Below are positions 1 through 6,393 of a stretch of 10,335 nt of DNA, one piece after another. Origin of the DNA: Elusimicrobiota bacterium (GTDB lineage: Bacteria > Elusimicrobiota > Endomicrobiia > Endomicrobiales > Endomicrobiaceae); assembly GCA_031282945.1 (NCBI GenBank), contig JAITCX010000086.1, positions 1 through 10,335 on the forward strand, given 5' to 3'. The notes beneath the pieces are model-generated. The model saw nothing but the letters and a program-made list of their open reading frames with translations. It was not told the origin of the DNA and ran no database searches. Made by a program: the position numbers and the translations under genes. The first letter of the stretch is position 1. Every line of letters starts with the position of its first letter.

Positions 1-332
1 GTTTGACCGTCATAGTCCCCCCGCCTTTCTCTATCTATAACCGTTCTATAAACATCGCCCGCTGTATTTGTATTGGCTTTGCTTGTGCTGACATCCAAAA
101 ATCTTTCATAAGTTCCCAGATCTAAATCCGTCTCGGCTCCGTCTGCCGTCACAAAAACTTCGCCATGCTGATATGGATTCATTGTGCCCGGATCAACATT
201 TATATAAGGATCAAATTTAATCATGTTCACCTTAAACCCATACATCTCCAAAAGTTTACCGATGCTTGCCCCCGAGATCCCCTTGCCCAAAGAACTGACA
301 ACGCCGCCTGTTATAAAAATAAATTTTGGCAT
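1..332 (-). CDS. pyrG: CTP synthase, N-terminal part (cut by window edge)
   Basis: CTP synthase makes CTP from UTP, ATP and glutamine, the last step of pyrimidine nucleotide synthesis, in the cytoplasm. Only the first 110 residues of the synthetase domain are inside the window; the rest of that domain and the C-terminal glutamine amidotransferase domain lie beyond position 1. The visible part reads MPKFIFITGGVVSSLGKG, the typical family start with its phosphate-binding loop (residues 9-18). DPYINVDPGTM follows at 41-51, HGEVFVT at 56-62, ETDLDLG at 67-73 (including the Mg-binding aspartate) and RRGDY near the edge. These are close to the E. coli enzyme throughout. The ATG at 332-330 has an AGAGG ribosome site just upstream. 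It lies 35 bp downstream of purF on the same strand, so the two are probably co-transcribed. The identification is very secure; only completeness beyond the edge is unknown. Confidence 0.97.
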   Translation of the reverse strand, partial: MPKFIFITGGVVSSLGKGISGASIGKLLEMYGFKVNMIKFDPYINVDPGTMNPYQHGEVFVTADGAETDLDLGTYERFLDVSTSKANTNTAGDVYRTVIDRERRGDYDGQ

Positions 333-367
333 TTTAACCTCTTTTACATTAATATTTTTCCTATCGT

Positions 368-1747
368 TTAAGTAGTTTTAAATGAAAGCTTTGAAATATT
401 TGTGGGATATTTTCCATTAAAACAAGCGCAGCAAAAACAATTCTTGCCGCCATTGCCTTGGCAGGAATCAATAAGATTTTGCAAACTCAAAAAAGTAAGA
501 CTGTCTACCCCGAGATATTTTCTCATTTGTTCTATGCTATTATTTGCGGCAATCAAATGATCTTTTAACGGCGTGTCTATGCCATAATAACAAGGCGCAA
601 TTATCGGCGGACAAGAAAGCGCAAAATGAATTTTGCGCGCTCCCGCTTTTTTTAGCGCGGCGATAATTCTTTTAGAGGTCGTGCCGCGTACCATAGAATC
701 GTCAATTAAAATTATTTCTTTGCCTTTCACAACTTCTTTTATTGGAGAAAGTTTTAGCTTTGCAGTCAGGTCCCTCAAAGCCTGCAGCGGTTTTATAAAT
801 GATCTGCCGACATAATGGTTTCTTATAAATCCCATTTCAAAAATAATTTTAGAGCGCCTGCTAAACCCCTGCGCCGCATAAAAACCGCTGTCTGGAACGG
901 GTATCACCATATCTGCCGATTTACAAATTTCTTTCATTTGATCAGCTAAAAGCATTCCCATTTGCACCCTAGCTTCTTTGACCGTTTTTCCAAAAGCCAA
1001 ACTGTCCGCCCTAGAAAAATATACCTGCTCAAAAATACATGTGCGTTGGTTGACCTCTTTTGTATATTCAAAAGAACTTTTAATTTCTCCCTGTTCTATT
1101 TCAATAACTTCGCCGGGCATAATGTCCCTGATATAGTTTCCGCCGAGCGCTTCAATCGCAACGCTTTCTGAGGCGATAATATAAGACTTTTTTATCTTGC
1201 CTAAAACCAAAGGTCTAAACCCATTTTTGTCGCGCGCTCCAACTAGAGTTTTGCCGCGCAATACTACAATTGAAAAAGCGCCGTCCAATTGTTTTAACGC
1301 TTCGCCTACAATTTTAGAAAGAGTTCCGCTTTTTGACATCGCCATTAAATGCAGCAAAATTTCTGTGTCTGAGGTATGCGTAAAAATATCTCCTCTTTTT
1401 TCGAGGGTTTCTTTTAATTGCAAAAAATTTGTGATATTGCCGTTATGGGCAACGGCAATGCGCCCATGAATGCAGCTCATTTGAAAAGGCTGCGCATTTA
1501 TCAGCGAACTTTTAGAACTAGTCGTATAACGCACATGTCCAATGGATGCCCTAGCGCATTTTTTGGTCAACATATCATCGTTAAAAATATTTGAGGCAAG
1601 CCCCATACAACGCAATGTGCGCATATTTTCTACACCGCTAAATGTCACGCCCGCCGATTCCTCGCCCCGATGTTGTAAGGTGATAAGCCCAGCTCCAACT
1701 AATGCCGCCGCTTGACTTGTATTTTCAACTCCTATAATTCCGCACAC
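368..1747 (-). CDS. purF: amidophosphoribosyltransferase (Fe-S type PurF)
   Basis: PurF catalyses the committed step of purine synthesis: glutamine nitrogen is transferred to PRPP to give phosphoribosylamine. The 459-residue protein is full length. It begins MCGIIG, so Cys2 becomes the N-terminal nucleophile after Met removal, and no propeptide of the Bacillus kind is present. The glutaminase domain shows HRGEESAG (26-33; most homologues have HRGQESAG), GHVRYTT (70-76) and HNGNITN (101-107). The phosphoribosyltransferase domain carries the PRPP loop ILIDDSMVRGTT (346-357). Cysteines at about 237, 379, 439 and 442 match the four ligands of the structural [4Fe-4S] cluster in the B. subtilis type, which suits an anaerobe. 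The start is GTG (1747-1745), since Cys2 fixes the N-terminus; AGGAG lies 7 nt upstream. Upstream is the hairpin-repeat region, so its leader may carry several of those hairpins. Confidence 0.97.
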   Translation of the reverse strand: MCGIIGVENTSQAAALVGAGLITLQHRGEESAGVTFSGVENMRTLRCMGLASNIFNDDMLTKKCARASIGHVRYTTSSKSSLINAQPFQMSCIHGRIAVAHNGNITNFLQLKETLEKRGDIFTHTSDTEILLHLMAMSKSGTLSKIVGEALKQLDGAFSIVVLRGKTLVGARDKNGFRPLVLGKIKKSYIIASESVAIEALGGNYIRDIMPGEVIEIEQGEIKSSFEYTKEVNQRTCIFEQVYFSRADSLAFGKTVKEARVQMGMLLADQMKEICKSADMVIPVPDSGFYAAQGFSRRSKIIFEMGFIRNHYVGRSFIKPLQALRDLTAKLKLSPIKEVVKGKEIILIDDSMVRGTTSKRIIAALKKAGARKIHFALSCPPIIAPCYYGIDTPLKDHLIAANNSIEQMRKYLGVDSLTFLSLQNLIDSCQGNGGKNCFCCACFNGKYPTNISKLSFKTT

Positions 1748-1754
1748 TTAAAAA

Positions 1755-1759
1755 CTCCT
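1755..1759 (-). promoter_or_regulatory. ribosome binding site fixing the GTG start of purF
   Basis: On the minus strand AGGAG is followed by 7 nt and then GTG TGC GGA. The start must be this GTG because the next codon is the catalytic cysteine that has to become residue 1. The first hairpin of the repeat array begins two bases further upstream, so hairpin formation in the mRNA could affect access to this site (inference). Confidence 0.8.
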
Positions 1760-1760
1760 C

Positions 1761-1990
1761 TTTCTCTTTTTGTAAAAAAAGAGAGAAAATTATTTCTCTT
1801 TTGTTAAAAGAGAAACAGAAAATTAAAGACAGGACATCTTTCTCTTTTTGAAAAAAGAGAAACAGAAAAACTAACGACATCTAACCCTTTTATAAAAAAG
1901 AGTTGGAAATTATTTCTTTTGAAAAAGAAACAAAACCTCTAACGACACATGCAGCTTACTTCTCTTTTCTTTAAAAGAGAAACAGAAAAA
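1761..1990 (+). repeat. left cluster of short hairpin repeats (about six units)
   Basis: Palindromic units of the form TTTCTCTTTT-loop-AAAAGAGAAA recur every 30-50 bp. The units are 1761-1788 (imperfect), 1793-1815 (10-bp perfect arms, loop GTT), 1839-1862 (11-bp perfect arms), 1883-1904 (diverged), 1913-1930 (8-bp arms) and 1960-1981 (9-bp arms, loop CTTT). Units 2, 3 and 6 are followed by CAGAAAA, and units 3 and 5 by a conserved TAACGACA within the linker. Loops vary while stems are kept, as expected if the stem is what matters or if units spread by copying. One arm is pure pyrimidine and the other nearly pure purine. No run of T follows the stems on either strand, so they do not look like ordinary intrinsic terminators. 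Function unknown. Confidence 0.85.
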
Positions 1991-1996
1991 TATCGC
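1983..1996. repeat. 14-bp inverted repeat, left copy
   Basis: CAGAAAAATATCGC is matched exactly in reverse complement at 2931-2944. Beyond it, towards the centre, both sides continue with a similar T-rich stretch for roughly 45 bp. It ties the left hairpin cluster to the right one as part of one mirrored structure and may mark the edge of an older duplicated or mobile unit. Confidence 0.75.
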
Positions 1997-2026
1997 TCTT
2001 TAAACTTATTTCTTTATTTTTGTTTT

Positions 2027-2238
2027 GCGCTACCTTTTGATTTTGCGGCGCCGCGCTTGCGAAAATTTTTTTCGCCCCCGCGCAAAATCTACTTTTCCAC
2101 GTGACAGACAGCATTCTGTACTGTCACGCCACCTGGGTGAGGGCAAAGGAAACTTCCAGTTTCCTTGCCCTCTTGGCGAAAAAAATTTCTCGCATAACAG
2201 CGCTTACGCTCCGCTACGCCGCAAAACCAAAAGAACGC
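2027..2238 (+). repeat. palindromic MITE-like element, left copy (about 212 bp)
   Basis: The ends are imperfect inverted repeats: GCGCTACCTTTTGATTTTGC at 2027-2046, running on to GCGGC, pairs with 2218-2238. Nested inside are GCGAAAA...TTTTCGC (around 2059-2075), GTGACAG...CTGTCAC (2101-2126), and a long hairpin at 2139-2173 whose arms GAGGGCAA-AGGAAACT and AGTTTCCTTGCCCTC differ by one bulged base. A second copy lies in opposite orientation at 2571-2788; 2132-2195 matches 2619-2682 perfectly in reverse complement (64 bp). The core is clearly richer in G+C than its surroundings. There is no transposase and no clear target-site duplication. A non-autonomous transposon or REP/BIME-like repeat is the simplest reading. 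Reading frames across it give lysine/arginine-rich, family-less peptides and are not called as genes. Confidence 0.8.
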
Positions 2239-2570
2239 AGGCGAAAATACGCCAGAACAAAGTTAATGACAAAGACAAGATATTGCTATTTGTTATTGTC
2301 GTCTCCTCTCCCGACTAATAGATGTCTTGAGAAACCCTAGCGCCGATTATATATTTCTCAAAACACCCAGCGCTGCGGTCTTAGCGCCTATGAGGAGAAA
2401 AAATTCCTGTCAATTTATTTTGTGTATTTGAGGGATGTATAGATTATCGTGGATTTTTTTGACAGATAGTCTCAAAATGTCTTTCGTCGTGTCGTACTAT
2501 CGCCCGCGCTCTTTTGTTGGGCGTCTTAGAAAACCCTAACGCATGTCTTTGCCGTGTCGTACCCTCTCGG
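2239..2570. other. spacer between the two palindromic elements, with degenerate repeats
   Basis: No gene is supported here. A block at 2477-2515 (ATGTCTTTCGTCGTGTCGTA..., ending GCGCTCTTTT) recurs, diverged, at 2543-2580, a period of 66 bp; the tail of the second copy is the left terminus of the right palindromic element. Between them GCGTCTTAGAAAACCCTAAC (2521-2540) resembles 2321-2342. A small stem GCGCT...AGCGC sits at 2370-2387. The stretch looks like remnants of repeated insertions or duplications rather than coding or known RNA-gene sequence. Confidence 0.55.
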
Positions 2571-2788
2571 GCGCTCTTTTTATTTTTTAGCCTAGCGTAA
2601 GCGGCAAAGCGCCTGTCTATGCGAGAAATTTTTTTCGCCAAGAGGGCAAGGAAACTGGAAGTTTCCTTTGCCCTCACCCAGGCGGGCGTGACAGTACAGA
2701 CTGCTGTCAGTCACGTCAAAAGTAGAGTCGGCGCGGGGGCGAAAAAAATTTTCGCATGGCGCGTGGCTAAAAAATAAAAAGGGAGCGC
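2571..2788 (-). repeat. palindromic MITE-like element, right copy (about 218 bp)
   Basis: This is the second copy of the element at 2027-2238, in opposite orientation. Its ends pair with each other: 2571-2592, containing GCGCTCTTTTTATTTTTTAG, against 2765-2788, containing CTAAAAAATAAAAAGGGAGC. Internal hairpins appear in reversed order: GAGGGCAAGGAAACT with AGTTTCCTTTGCCCTC (2642-2675), then GTGACAG with CTGTCA(G)TCAC (2688-2714), then the CGAAAAAAATTTTCG palindrome near 2740-2754. Identity with the left copy is 100% over 64 bp and remains high (by eye around 90%) across roughly 140 bp, which suggests fairly recent duplication or homogenisation. No transposase is encoded nearby. Confidence 0.8.
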
Positions 2789-2930
2789 AAAAAAATATAA
2801 AGAGTTTGATAAAGGGAAAAGAAGTTATGAACTTTCAATGAGAAAGAAATGAATTTTTAAAAATGGATTTTAAGCGCCTGCTCTTAGTAAAAAAGGAAGT
2901 GCGAAAAAATAAAAAGAAAGAAATTAAATA
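2789..2930. other. AT-rich spacer without recognised features
   Basis: This 142-bp A-rich stretch has no supported reading frame. The part next to 2930 resembles, in reverse complement, the T-rich stretch at 1997-2034 on the left side. Relative to that side it appears to hold roughly 110 extra bases, so the mirror symmetry is broken here by insertion on the right or deletion on the left. Confidence 0.4.
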
Positions 2931-2944
2931 GCGATATTTTTCTG
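2931..2944. repeat. 14-bp inverted repeat, right copy
   Basis: GCGATATTTTTCTG is the exact reverse complement of 1983-1996. As on the left side, it directly adjoins a hairpin unit, here the one at 2945-2965. Confidence 0.75.
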
Positions 2945-3057
2945 TCTCTCTTTCCCAAAGAGAGAATTAGTTTAACCCGCCTTTAGTTTTTCTGTTTCTC
3001 TTTTTCAAAAAGAGAAACATGTCTTAGTTTTCTATTTCTCTTTTCCAAAAGAGAAAT
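2941..3057 (-). repeat. right cluster of short hairpin repeats (three units)
   Basis: These are three perfect palindromes of the same family as at 1761-1990: 2945-2965 (9-bp arms, loop CCC), 2994-3018 (12-bp arms around a single C) and 3034-3057 (11-bp arms, centre CC). Here TTTTCTG precedes the first two stems, whereas on the left CAGAAAA follows them, so this cluster lies in the opposite orientation. The linker ACATGTCTTAGTTTTCT is, reversed, related to the AAAACTAACGACAT linkers of the left cluster. The cluster ends about 90 bp before the msrC start and may be transcribed as part of its leader. Confidence 0.85.
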
Positions 3058-3073
3058 GAGCTGTCCAAAATAA

Positions 3074-3085
3074 GCAAAGCTTTGC
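3074..3085. promoter_or_regulatory. 12-bp perfect palindrome upstream of msrC operon, possible operator
   Basis: GCAAAGCTTTGC is a perfect palindrome followed by a T-run and TATAAAAT (3093-3100), which contains a TAAAAT/TATAAA -10-like hexamer. No good -35 sits 16-18 bp upstream of that hexamer, so the exact promoter is not settled. The palindrome at this position could bind a dimeric regulator, but no family is recognised and chance occurrence in AT-rich DNA is possible. Confidence 0.3.
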
Positions 3086-3130
3086 ATTTTTTTATAAAAT
3101 ACAACAATACCAACTCTTGCAAACATCAAA

Positions 3131-3135
3131 AGGAG
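3131..3135 (+). promoter_or_regulatory. ribosome binding site fixing the msrC start
   Basis: AGGAG stands 9 nt before the ATG at 3145. The frame is also open from an ATG at 3082, but that codon lies within the 3074-3085 palindrome with no Shine-Dalgarno sequence, and the extra 21 residues are not like the family. The 3145 start is preferred. Confidence 0.8.
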
Positions 3136-3144
3136 TCTGTCCTC

Positions 3145-3636
3145 ATGGTAGAACAACTAATCGTCACAAAAACTAAAAAAAGCCAAAAGTATATCCAATT
3201 GCTTGCCGGCGTCACAGAACTGCTTAAAGATTCAACCGATTTAATTTCCGCCATGGCAAATTTAGCGGCGGCATTAAAATATTCCTTCAACTTTTTTTGG
3301 GTAGGATTTTATTTAGTAAACGGCGATAAACTGACCTTAGGGCCTTTTCAAGGTCCGATCGCCTGTATGGAAATCCCATTCGGCAAAGGCGTTTGCGGCA
3401 GCGCTTGGCAAAACAAAAAAACTATAATTGTTGAAGATGTAAATAAATTTCCCGGCCACATCGCCTGCAACAGCGCCTCAAAATCCGAAATAGTTTTATG
3501 CGTTTTTGATGGGCAAAAAGTTATCGGCGTTTTAGATATAGACAGCGATAAACTGGCATCTTTTGACGCCGTAGACGAAAAATATTTGACGAATTTCATA
3601 CAACTATTAAATAATAAACAAATTCCGCACTATTGA
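3145..3636 (+). CDS. msrC: free methionine-(R)-sulfoxide reductase (GAF domain)
   Basis: This enzyme reduces the R form of free methionine sulfoxide back to methionine, usually with thioredoxin, and protects against oxidative damage in the cytoplasm. With the 3145 start it is 163 residues, the normal length of this single-GAF-domain family. The hallmarks are clear: FNFFWVGFYLV (48-58), LGPFQGPIAC (65-74), GKGVCGSAW (80-88), HIACNSASKSEIV (105-117) and IGVLDIDS (127-134). Cys74, Cys84 and Cys108 keep exactly the spacing (10 and 24 residues) of the redox cysteines 84, 94 and 118 of the E. coli enzyme, so it should be active. It is the first gene of the plus-strand operon; dctM starts 37 bp later. 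Its promoter must lie in or next to the right hairpin cluster. Confidence 0.95.
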   Translation: MVEQLIVTKTKKSQKYIQLLAGVTELLKDSTDLISAMANLAAALKYSFNFFWVGFYLVNGDKLTLGPFQGPIACMEIPFGKGVCGSAWQNKKTIIVEDVNKFPGHIACNSASKSEIVLCVFDGQKVIGVLDIDSDKLASFDAVDEKYLTNFIQLLNNKQIPHY

Positions 3637-3673
3637 GTTTCATTTCAAATTGGCAAAAAATTAAGGAGAAAAA

Positions 3674-4978
3674 ATGTCTATCACTGCTGTCATAATTTTA
3701 TTTGCGCTTCTCATACTTTTCCTATTTTTTGGAGTTCCAATTTCCATAAGCTTGGGCTTATGCGCCGCCGTAGGCGCGCTTTTTTCAGGACTGCCCTTTG
3801 ATTCGCTGGCGGCGCGGCTTGCGTTGGCGCTAAATCCGCCGGCCGCAGATTTAAGCCCCCTGATGTCCATCCCGTTTTTTTTGCTGATGGGAAATATAAT
3901 GCTTGCGGGGGGCATTTCCAAAAGACTTATAGAATTTATAAATGTATTTATCTCAAAAACCAGCGGGGGTCTAAATTATATTGCAATCATAGCTTGCGCA
4001 ATGTTTAGCGCGCTAAGCGGACCCGCTCCCGTCACGGTGGTTGCCGTTGGGTCAACGCTCTATCCTGAAATGACAGCTTTAGGGTATCCCAAAAGCCGCT
4101 CCGCCGGCATATTTTCCGTTGCGGGATCGCTTGGCTCAATTTTTCCGCCAAGCATTATAATGATAGTATACGCCTCAATTGCAAAAGTTTCCGTTACAGA
4201 TTTGTTTAGCGCCGGACTTGGAATCGGCCTGATTTTACTTTTTGCGCTTTTAATAATTTGCGCTATCGTTTCAAAAAGAGATAGAGCTAAAACCAATACC
4301 GCGCCAATACAAAAATTTAATTTAAAAGTTTTCATAAAATCTTTGATTAAAACATTTCCCATATTTGTAATTGCTATAATAATTTTTGGGGGCATTTACT
4401 TTAAAATTTTATCAGCTGTTGAGGCGGGGGCGGTGGGAGCGCTGTATACAATTTTAATAAGCGCTTTCCTCTATAAAAGCCTCAAGCTAAGAGATCTGGG
4501 AAGCGCTCTTATAAACTCCATAAAAAGTTCGGCTATGATCCTTTTTATAATTGCGGCGGCAAATATATTTTCTTTCGTTTTACAAAACTCCCAAATTTCA
4601 GCATGGTTTGGGGCGATGGCGCTTAACTTAAATTTAAACGCTTTAACTTTTTGTATTATCTGCGCATTTATTGTATTGTGTTTAGGAACTATCATAGACG
4701 GAGCGGCAATTTGCGTTTTGCTGGTGGGGGCGCTTTTGCCGATAGCGCAGGGGCTTGGCGTATCGCAAATGCATTTTGCAATGATAATCTGCGTGGGGGC
4801 GGTTGTGGGAGCGGTAACTCCGCCGGTAGCTGTAAATATTTTTGCCGCAAAAACATTTTCTGGTTTAAAAATTGGAGAAATTGCCAAAGGCCAAATGCCT
4901 TTCTTTTTAGGATTTTTAATTACATATATTTTGATTACAATTTTCCCAATTTTTAGCCAATTTTTAATTAGAAACTAA
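3674..4978 (+). CDS. dctM: TRAP transporter large permease subunit (DctM family)
   Basis: DctM is the membrane subunit of tripartite ATP-independent periplasmic transporters, which use an ion gradient to import organic acids (C4-dicarboxylates, sialic acid, keto acids and others) delivered by a DctP binding protein. The 434-residue protein is hydrophobic throughout, has a usual length for the family, and would span the inner membrane some 11-12 times. Family signatures are IPFFLLMGNIMLAGGISKRL near residues 65-84, the SGPAPVTVVAVGS segment, FPPSIIMIVYAS, LGTIIDGAA, and GAVTPPVAVNIFAAKT near the C-terminus. AAGGAG lies 5 nt before the ATG. No DctQ or DctP gene is in the window, although these normally adjoin dctM, so the partners must be elsewhere or unusual. 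The substrate cannot be read from the sequence. The hydrogenase gene follows after 11 bp. Confidence 0.93.
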   Translation: MSITAVIILFALLILFLFFGVPISISLGLCAAVGALFSGLPFDSLAARLALALNPPAADLSPLMSIPFFLLMGNIMLAGGISKRLIEFINVFISKTSGGLNYIAIIACAMFSALSGPAPVTVVAVGSTLYPEMTALGYPKSRSAGIFSVAGSLGSIFPPSIIMIVYASIAKVSVTDLFSAGLGIGLILLFALLIICAIVSKRDRAKTNTAPIQKFNLKVFIKSLIKTFPIFVIAIIIFGGIYFKILSAVEAGAVGALYTILISAFLYKSLKLRDLGSALINSIKSSAMILFIIAAANIFSFVLQNSQISAWFGAMALNLNLNALTFCIICAFIVLCLGTIIDGAAICVLLVGALLPIAQGLGVSQMHFAMIICVGAVVGAVTPPVAVNIFAAKTFSGLKIGEIAKGQMPFFLGFLITYILITIFPIFSQFLIRN

Positions 4979-4989
4979 TAGGAGACACA

Positions 4990-6393
4990 ATGAAGAAATT
5001 TGACTCAACCGTTAAACTGCTTAAACATCAAGTTTTAACAGAAATTGCCCGAGCGGCATTTGACGACAATCTCTTGTCAATTCTTGGCGATATTCCAAAA
5101 AAGATTATGCCCGGCCCCCATCCAACTCACCGCTGCTGCGTTTTTAAAGAACGCGCCATTTTAGCTGAACGCGTAAAAATGGCTATGGGCGGAAACCGAG
5201 AAAATCCAAATGTCGTGGAAGTTTTAGATATTGCCTGCGACGGCTGTCCTGTAGACGGCTACAATGTCACAAATATTTGCCGCGGTTGTCTGTCGCACAA
5301 TTGTCTGGAAGTATGCCCCAAAGATGCAATAAGCCTCATGAAAGATCAAACCTCCCACATTGACAAAACCAAATGCATAAATTGCGGTCTATGCGCAAAA
5401 GCCTGCCCGTATTCAGCCATTATAAATTTTATTCCCCCTTGCGAAATAGCCTGCCAAGCAAATGCAATAAAAAGAAATAGCGACGGCGTCAGCGTGATAG
5501 ACAACAATAAATGCGTTTCTTGCGGCGCCTGCATAGTAAAATGTCCTTTCGGCGCAATAAACGATAAATCTTATATTTTAAATGTGATAGATATGCTAAA
5601 ACGCAAAGAAAAAATTTATGCGATTTGCGCTCCATCTATAGTCGGCCAATTTGAATATGCAACGCTCGGCCAGCTCATTACGGCGATAAAAAAATTGGGA
5701 TTTTGCGAGGTGCGTGAGGTTGCGCTTGGAGCGGATATGGTAGCAAAAAAAGAAGCTCAAGAACTTGCAAAAAAACATTTCTTAACAACTTCCTGTTGTC
5801 CTAGTTTTGTAAAATTTGTAAATATAAACTTTCCTAAAATGGCGGACGCCGTTTCACATAATTTATCCCCGATGGGCGAAATCGCGCGCTTTCTCAAAGA
5901 AAAAGATCCAGACGCAAAAGTCGTTTTCATTGGACCTTGCGTTGCAAAGAAAATGGAATATCAAAAACCGGAAGTCGCCCCTTGGGTAGACAGCGTCATA
6001 ACTTATGAAGAACTGCAAGCTTTAATAGAAAGCAAGGATATTGTAGCTGAAGAACTTGAGGAAACGCCTTTTAATGAAGCGTCTTATTTTGGCAGAATTT
6101 TTGCAAGAAGCGGCGGCGTAAGCGCGGCGGTAACGGAAGCGATGAAAGAACAAAATTTAGATTTTCAAATAAAAGCCTGCGCCTGCAGCGGACTGAGCGA
6201 ATGCAAAAGAGCTTTAACTAAAGCGGCGGCAAAAGTGGGCGAGGACAATCTTATTGAAGGGATGGCTTGCGTTGGGGGATGCGTTGCAGGAGCGGGAAAT
6301 TTGCATTACAATTTGAAAAATAAAATTAATGTTGACAAACATGCCGCAATGGGCGCAAAAAGCATAGAGGAGGCGATTGAAAAATCATCATGA
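4990..6393 (+). CDS. monomeric [FeFe] hydrogenase, group B-like
   Basis: This is a cytoplasmic iron-only hydrogenase, most likely evolving H2 with electrons from reduced ferredoxin. All H-cluster motifs are present in the 467 residues: P1 TTSCCPSF (266-273), P2 IGPCVAKK (314-321) and P3 GMACVGGC (424-431). The expected ligands are Cys270, Cys317, Cys427 and Cys431, with Cys269 as proton relay. The N-terminal half holds Fe-S motifs: CxxCx4CxxxCP at 97-110 and two CxxCxxCxxxCP at 129-140 and 175-186, plus extra cysteines at 49/50, 83/86 and 151/155. The lack of a C-terminal PAS domain, the GPCxAKK form of P2 and the length suggest group B rather than the A or sensory C types; that subgroup call is from memory of the motifs. 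No HydEFG maturation genes are in the window. AGGAG precedes the ATG. It is translationally linked to the next gene by a 4-bp overlap. Confidence 0.93.
   Translation: MKKFDSTVKLLKHQVLTEIARAAFDDNLLSILGDIPKKIMPGPHPTHRCCVFKERAILAERVKMAMGGNRENPNVVEVLDIACDGCPVDGYNVTNICRGCLSHNCLEVCPKDAISLMKDQTSHIDKTKCINCGLCAKACPYSAIINFIPPCEIACQANAIKRNSDGVSVIDNNKCVSCGACIVKCPFGAINDKSYILNVIDMLKRKEKIYAICAPSIVGQFEYATLGQLITAIKKLGFCEVREVALGADMVAKKEAQELAKKHFLTTSCCPSFVKFVNINFPKMADAVSHNLSPMGEIARFLKEKDPDAKVVFIGPCVAKKMEYQKPEVAPWVDSVITYEELQALIESKDIVAEELEETPFNEASYFGRIFARSGGVSAAVTEAMKEQNLDFQIKACACSGLSECKRALTKAAAKVGEDNLIEGMACVGGCVAGAGNLHYNLKNKINVDKHAAMGAKSIEEAIEKSS

Noticed and set aside
1761..1990. CRISPR array
   Set aside because: The repeated units are short palindromes with variable loops, uneven spacing of 30-50 bp and similar linkers; spacers are not unique and no cas gene is present.
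2093..2101. DnaA box-like TTTTCCACG, hinting at a replication origin
   Set aside because: It is a single imperfect match, missing from the corresponding place in the right copy, and no cluster of boxes or dnaA/dnaN gene is present.
2025..2340. Small proteins encoded across the left palindromic element
   Set aside because: The frames run through the hairpins, give lysine/arginine-rich products without a family, and lack ribosome sites. Similar peptides in both copies follow from the DNA repeat itself.
2444..2677. 77-residue minus-strand protein in the right element
   Set aside because: It reads across the same hairpin core as the left copy, shares its peptide for that reason, and shows no ribosome site or recognisable domain.
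2027..2788. Known structured RNA (RNase P, tmRNA, SRP RNA or a riboswitch)
   Set aside because: I looked for their conserved cores and saw none. The symmetrical double-copy layout fits repeats better than a single RNA gene.
3082..3144. Upstream ATG start for msrC adding 21 residues
   Set aside because: It has no ribosome site and overlaps a palindrome; the internal ATG at 3145 has AGGAG at 9 nt and gives the normal family length.
4471..4887. 138-residue minus-strand frame inside dctM
   Set aside because: It is an antisense shadow of a clearly coding DctM region, with no ribosome site or family resemblance.
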